64,000 bases of DNA from contig JAIXTM010000008.1 of assembly GCA_027483945.1 (NCBI GenBank), forward strand, positions 1-64,000, read 5' to 3'. Position numbers and translations under genes: made by a program. Of this stretch, positions 63,769-64,000 are shown piece after piece. The notes below the pieces were generated by a model. It was not told the origin of the DNA. It ran no database searches and saw only the letters and a program-made list of their open reading frames with translations. The DNA comes from Hyphomicrobiales bacterium (GTDB lineage Bacteria; Pseudomonadota; Alphaproteobacteria; Rhizobiales; Beijerinckiaceae). Within the stretch, counting starts at the first letter, position 1. Each line of letters opens with the position of its first letter.

Positions 63769-64000
63769 TGTCGCTTCCCCACGCCGGTGCGGTGAAGGGT
63801 CCGCCCCGTTTTCGGTCACGTCTGGCCGTTAACGGGACATTAACCCTCCTGTCCCGGCCGGCGCCAAGCGAGGGCTGCGAAATCGGTGCCGGTTATCCCG
63901 GCCGGTGCGAATTAGGGTTAAAATCCACAAACGTTTGCGTTCGTGAGCAGGGCGCGGCAACTATCCGTTCACCACGGAATTGAGTGCCGCCCGCTCCGGC
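63769..64000. other. Right-edge segment with no supported gene
   Basis: I see no gene with coding character. It should hold the promoter of the PAS-domain gene. GTTAACGG and GGTTAAAATCC are AT-richer spots. Confidence 0.35.

Overview
The window is a continuous stretch of high-GC chromosome from an alphaproteobacterium, most likely of the order Hyphomicrobiales (Rhizobiales). This is inferred from several genes typical of that group: usg, a DUF3126 protein, tandem transglutaminase-like cysteine peptidases, a BcsS-like exported protein, a PAS_5 protein, an NDUFS6-type zinc-finger protein, the long NADP-isocitrate dehydrogenase type, a form II CO-dehydrogenase cluster, and an array of GANTC sites (the CcrM recognition sequence). 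I cannot name the genus. I see no phage, insertion sequence or CRISPR array; coding density is high with many stop/start overlaps.

Layout. 1-4.8 kb: purB (cut by the left edge), rpe, a BASS-type transporter, a DadA-like oxidoreductase and ccdA. 4.8-10.5 kb: a complete branched-chain amino-acid-type ABC transporter on the minus strand (livH-livM-livG-livF, a small membrane protein, then the binding protein). 10.7-21.2 kb: a flavin reductase, then coxG and a molybdenum hydroxylase (form II 'CO dehydrogenase') operon coxSLM-coxD-coxE with XdhC-type and molybdopterin-cofactor genes, and a LysE exporter between the two halves of XdhC. 21.3-27.1 kb: an SDR, an iron-sulfur photolyase of the PhrB type, a BcsS-like protein, usg and a CHASE4-like/GGDEF/EAL protein. 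27.2-31.2 kb: the four-gene Anbu operon (ATP-grasp, alpha-E, transglutaminase, proteasome-like Anbu). 31.3-32.9 kb: an HPF/cold-shock fusion divergent from a MarR/GNAT fusion.

32.9-42.7 kb: a minus-strand island that reads as a threonine-to-glycine catabolic system: an XRE-cupin regulator, kbl, tdh, thrC, a three-gene ABC transporter, a terminator, then a tandem glycine riboswitch ahead of a DadA-type FAD oxidoreductase. Together these could import an amino acid or precursor, convert threonine to glycine plus acetyl-CoA, and oxidise glycine under glycine control. The Tdh lacks all four structural-zinc cysteines.

42.7-57.5 kb: housekeeping and mixed genes (hisN-like, radC, map, FkbM methyltransferase, sfsA, cinA-type, gpt, acyl-ACP synthetase-like, CPA antiporter, tRNA-Leu(UAA), LysR, icd, msrB, FAD monooxygenase, zinc finger, two alpha/beta hydrolases). 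57.5-64 kb: a striking 21-bp phased GATTC array upstream of cysE, then DUF3126, small hypothetical proteins, a gamma-carbonic-anhydrase-like protein, two periplasmic cysteine peptidases, a tandem PilZ protein and a PAS protein. The GGDEF/EAL, PilZ and BcsS-like genes point to cyclic-di-GMP and exopolysaccharide control. The best candidates for new biology are the phased GATTC array, the glycine-riboswitch island and the Anbu operon.
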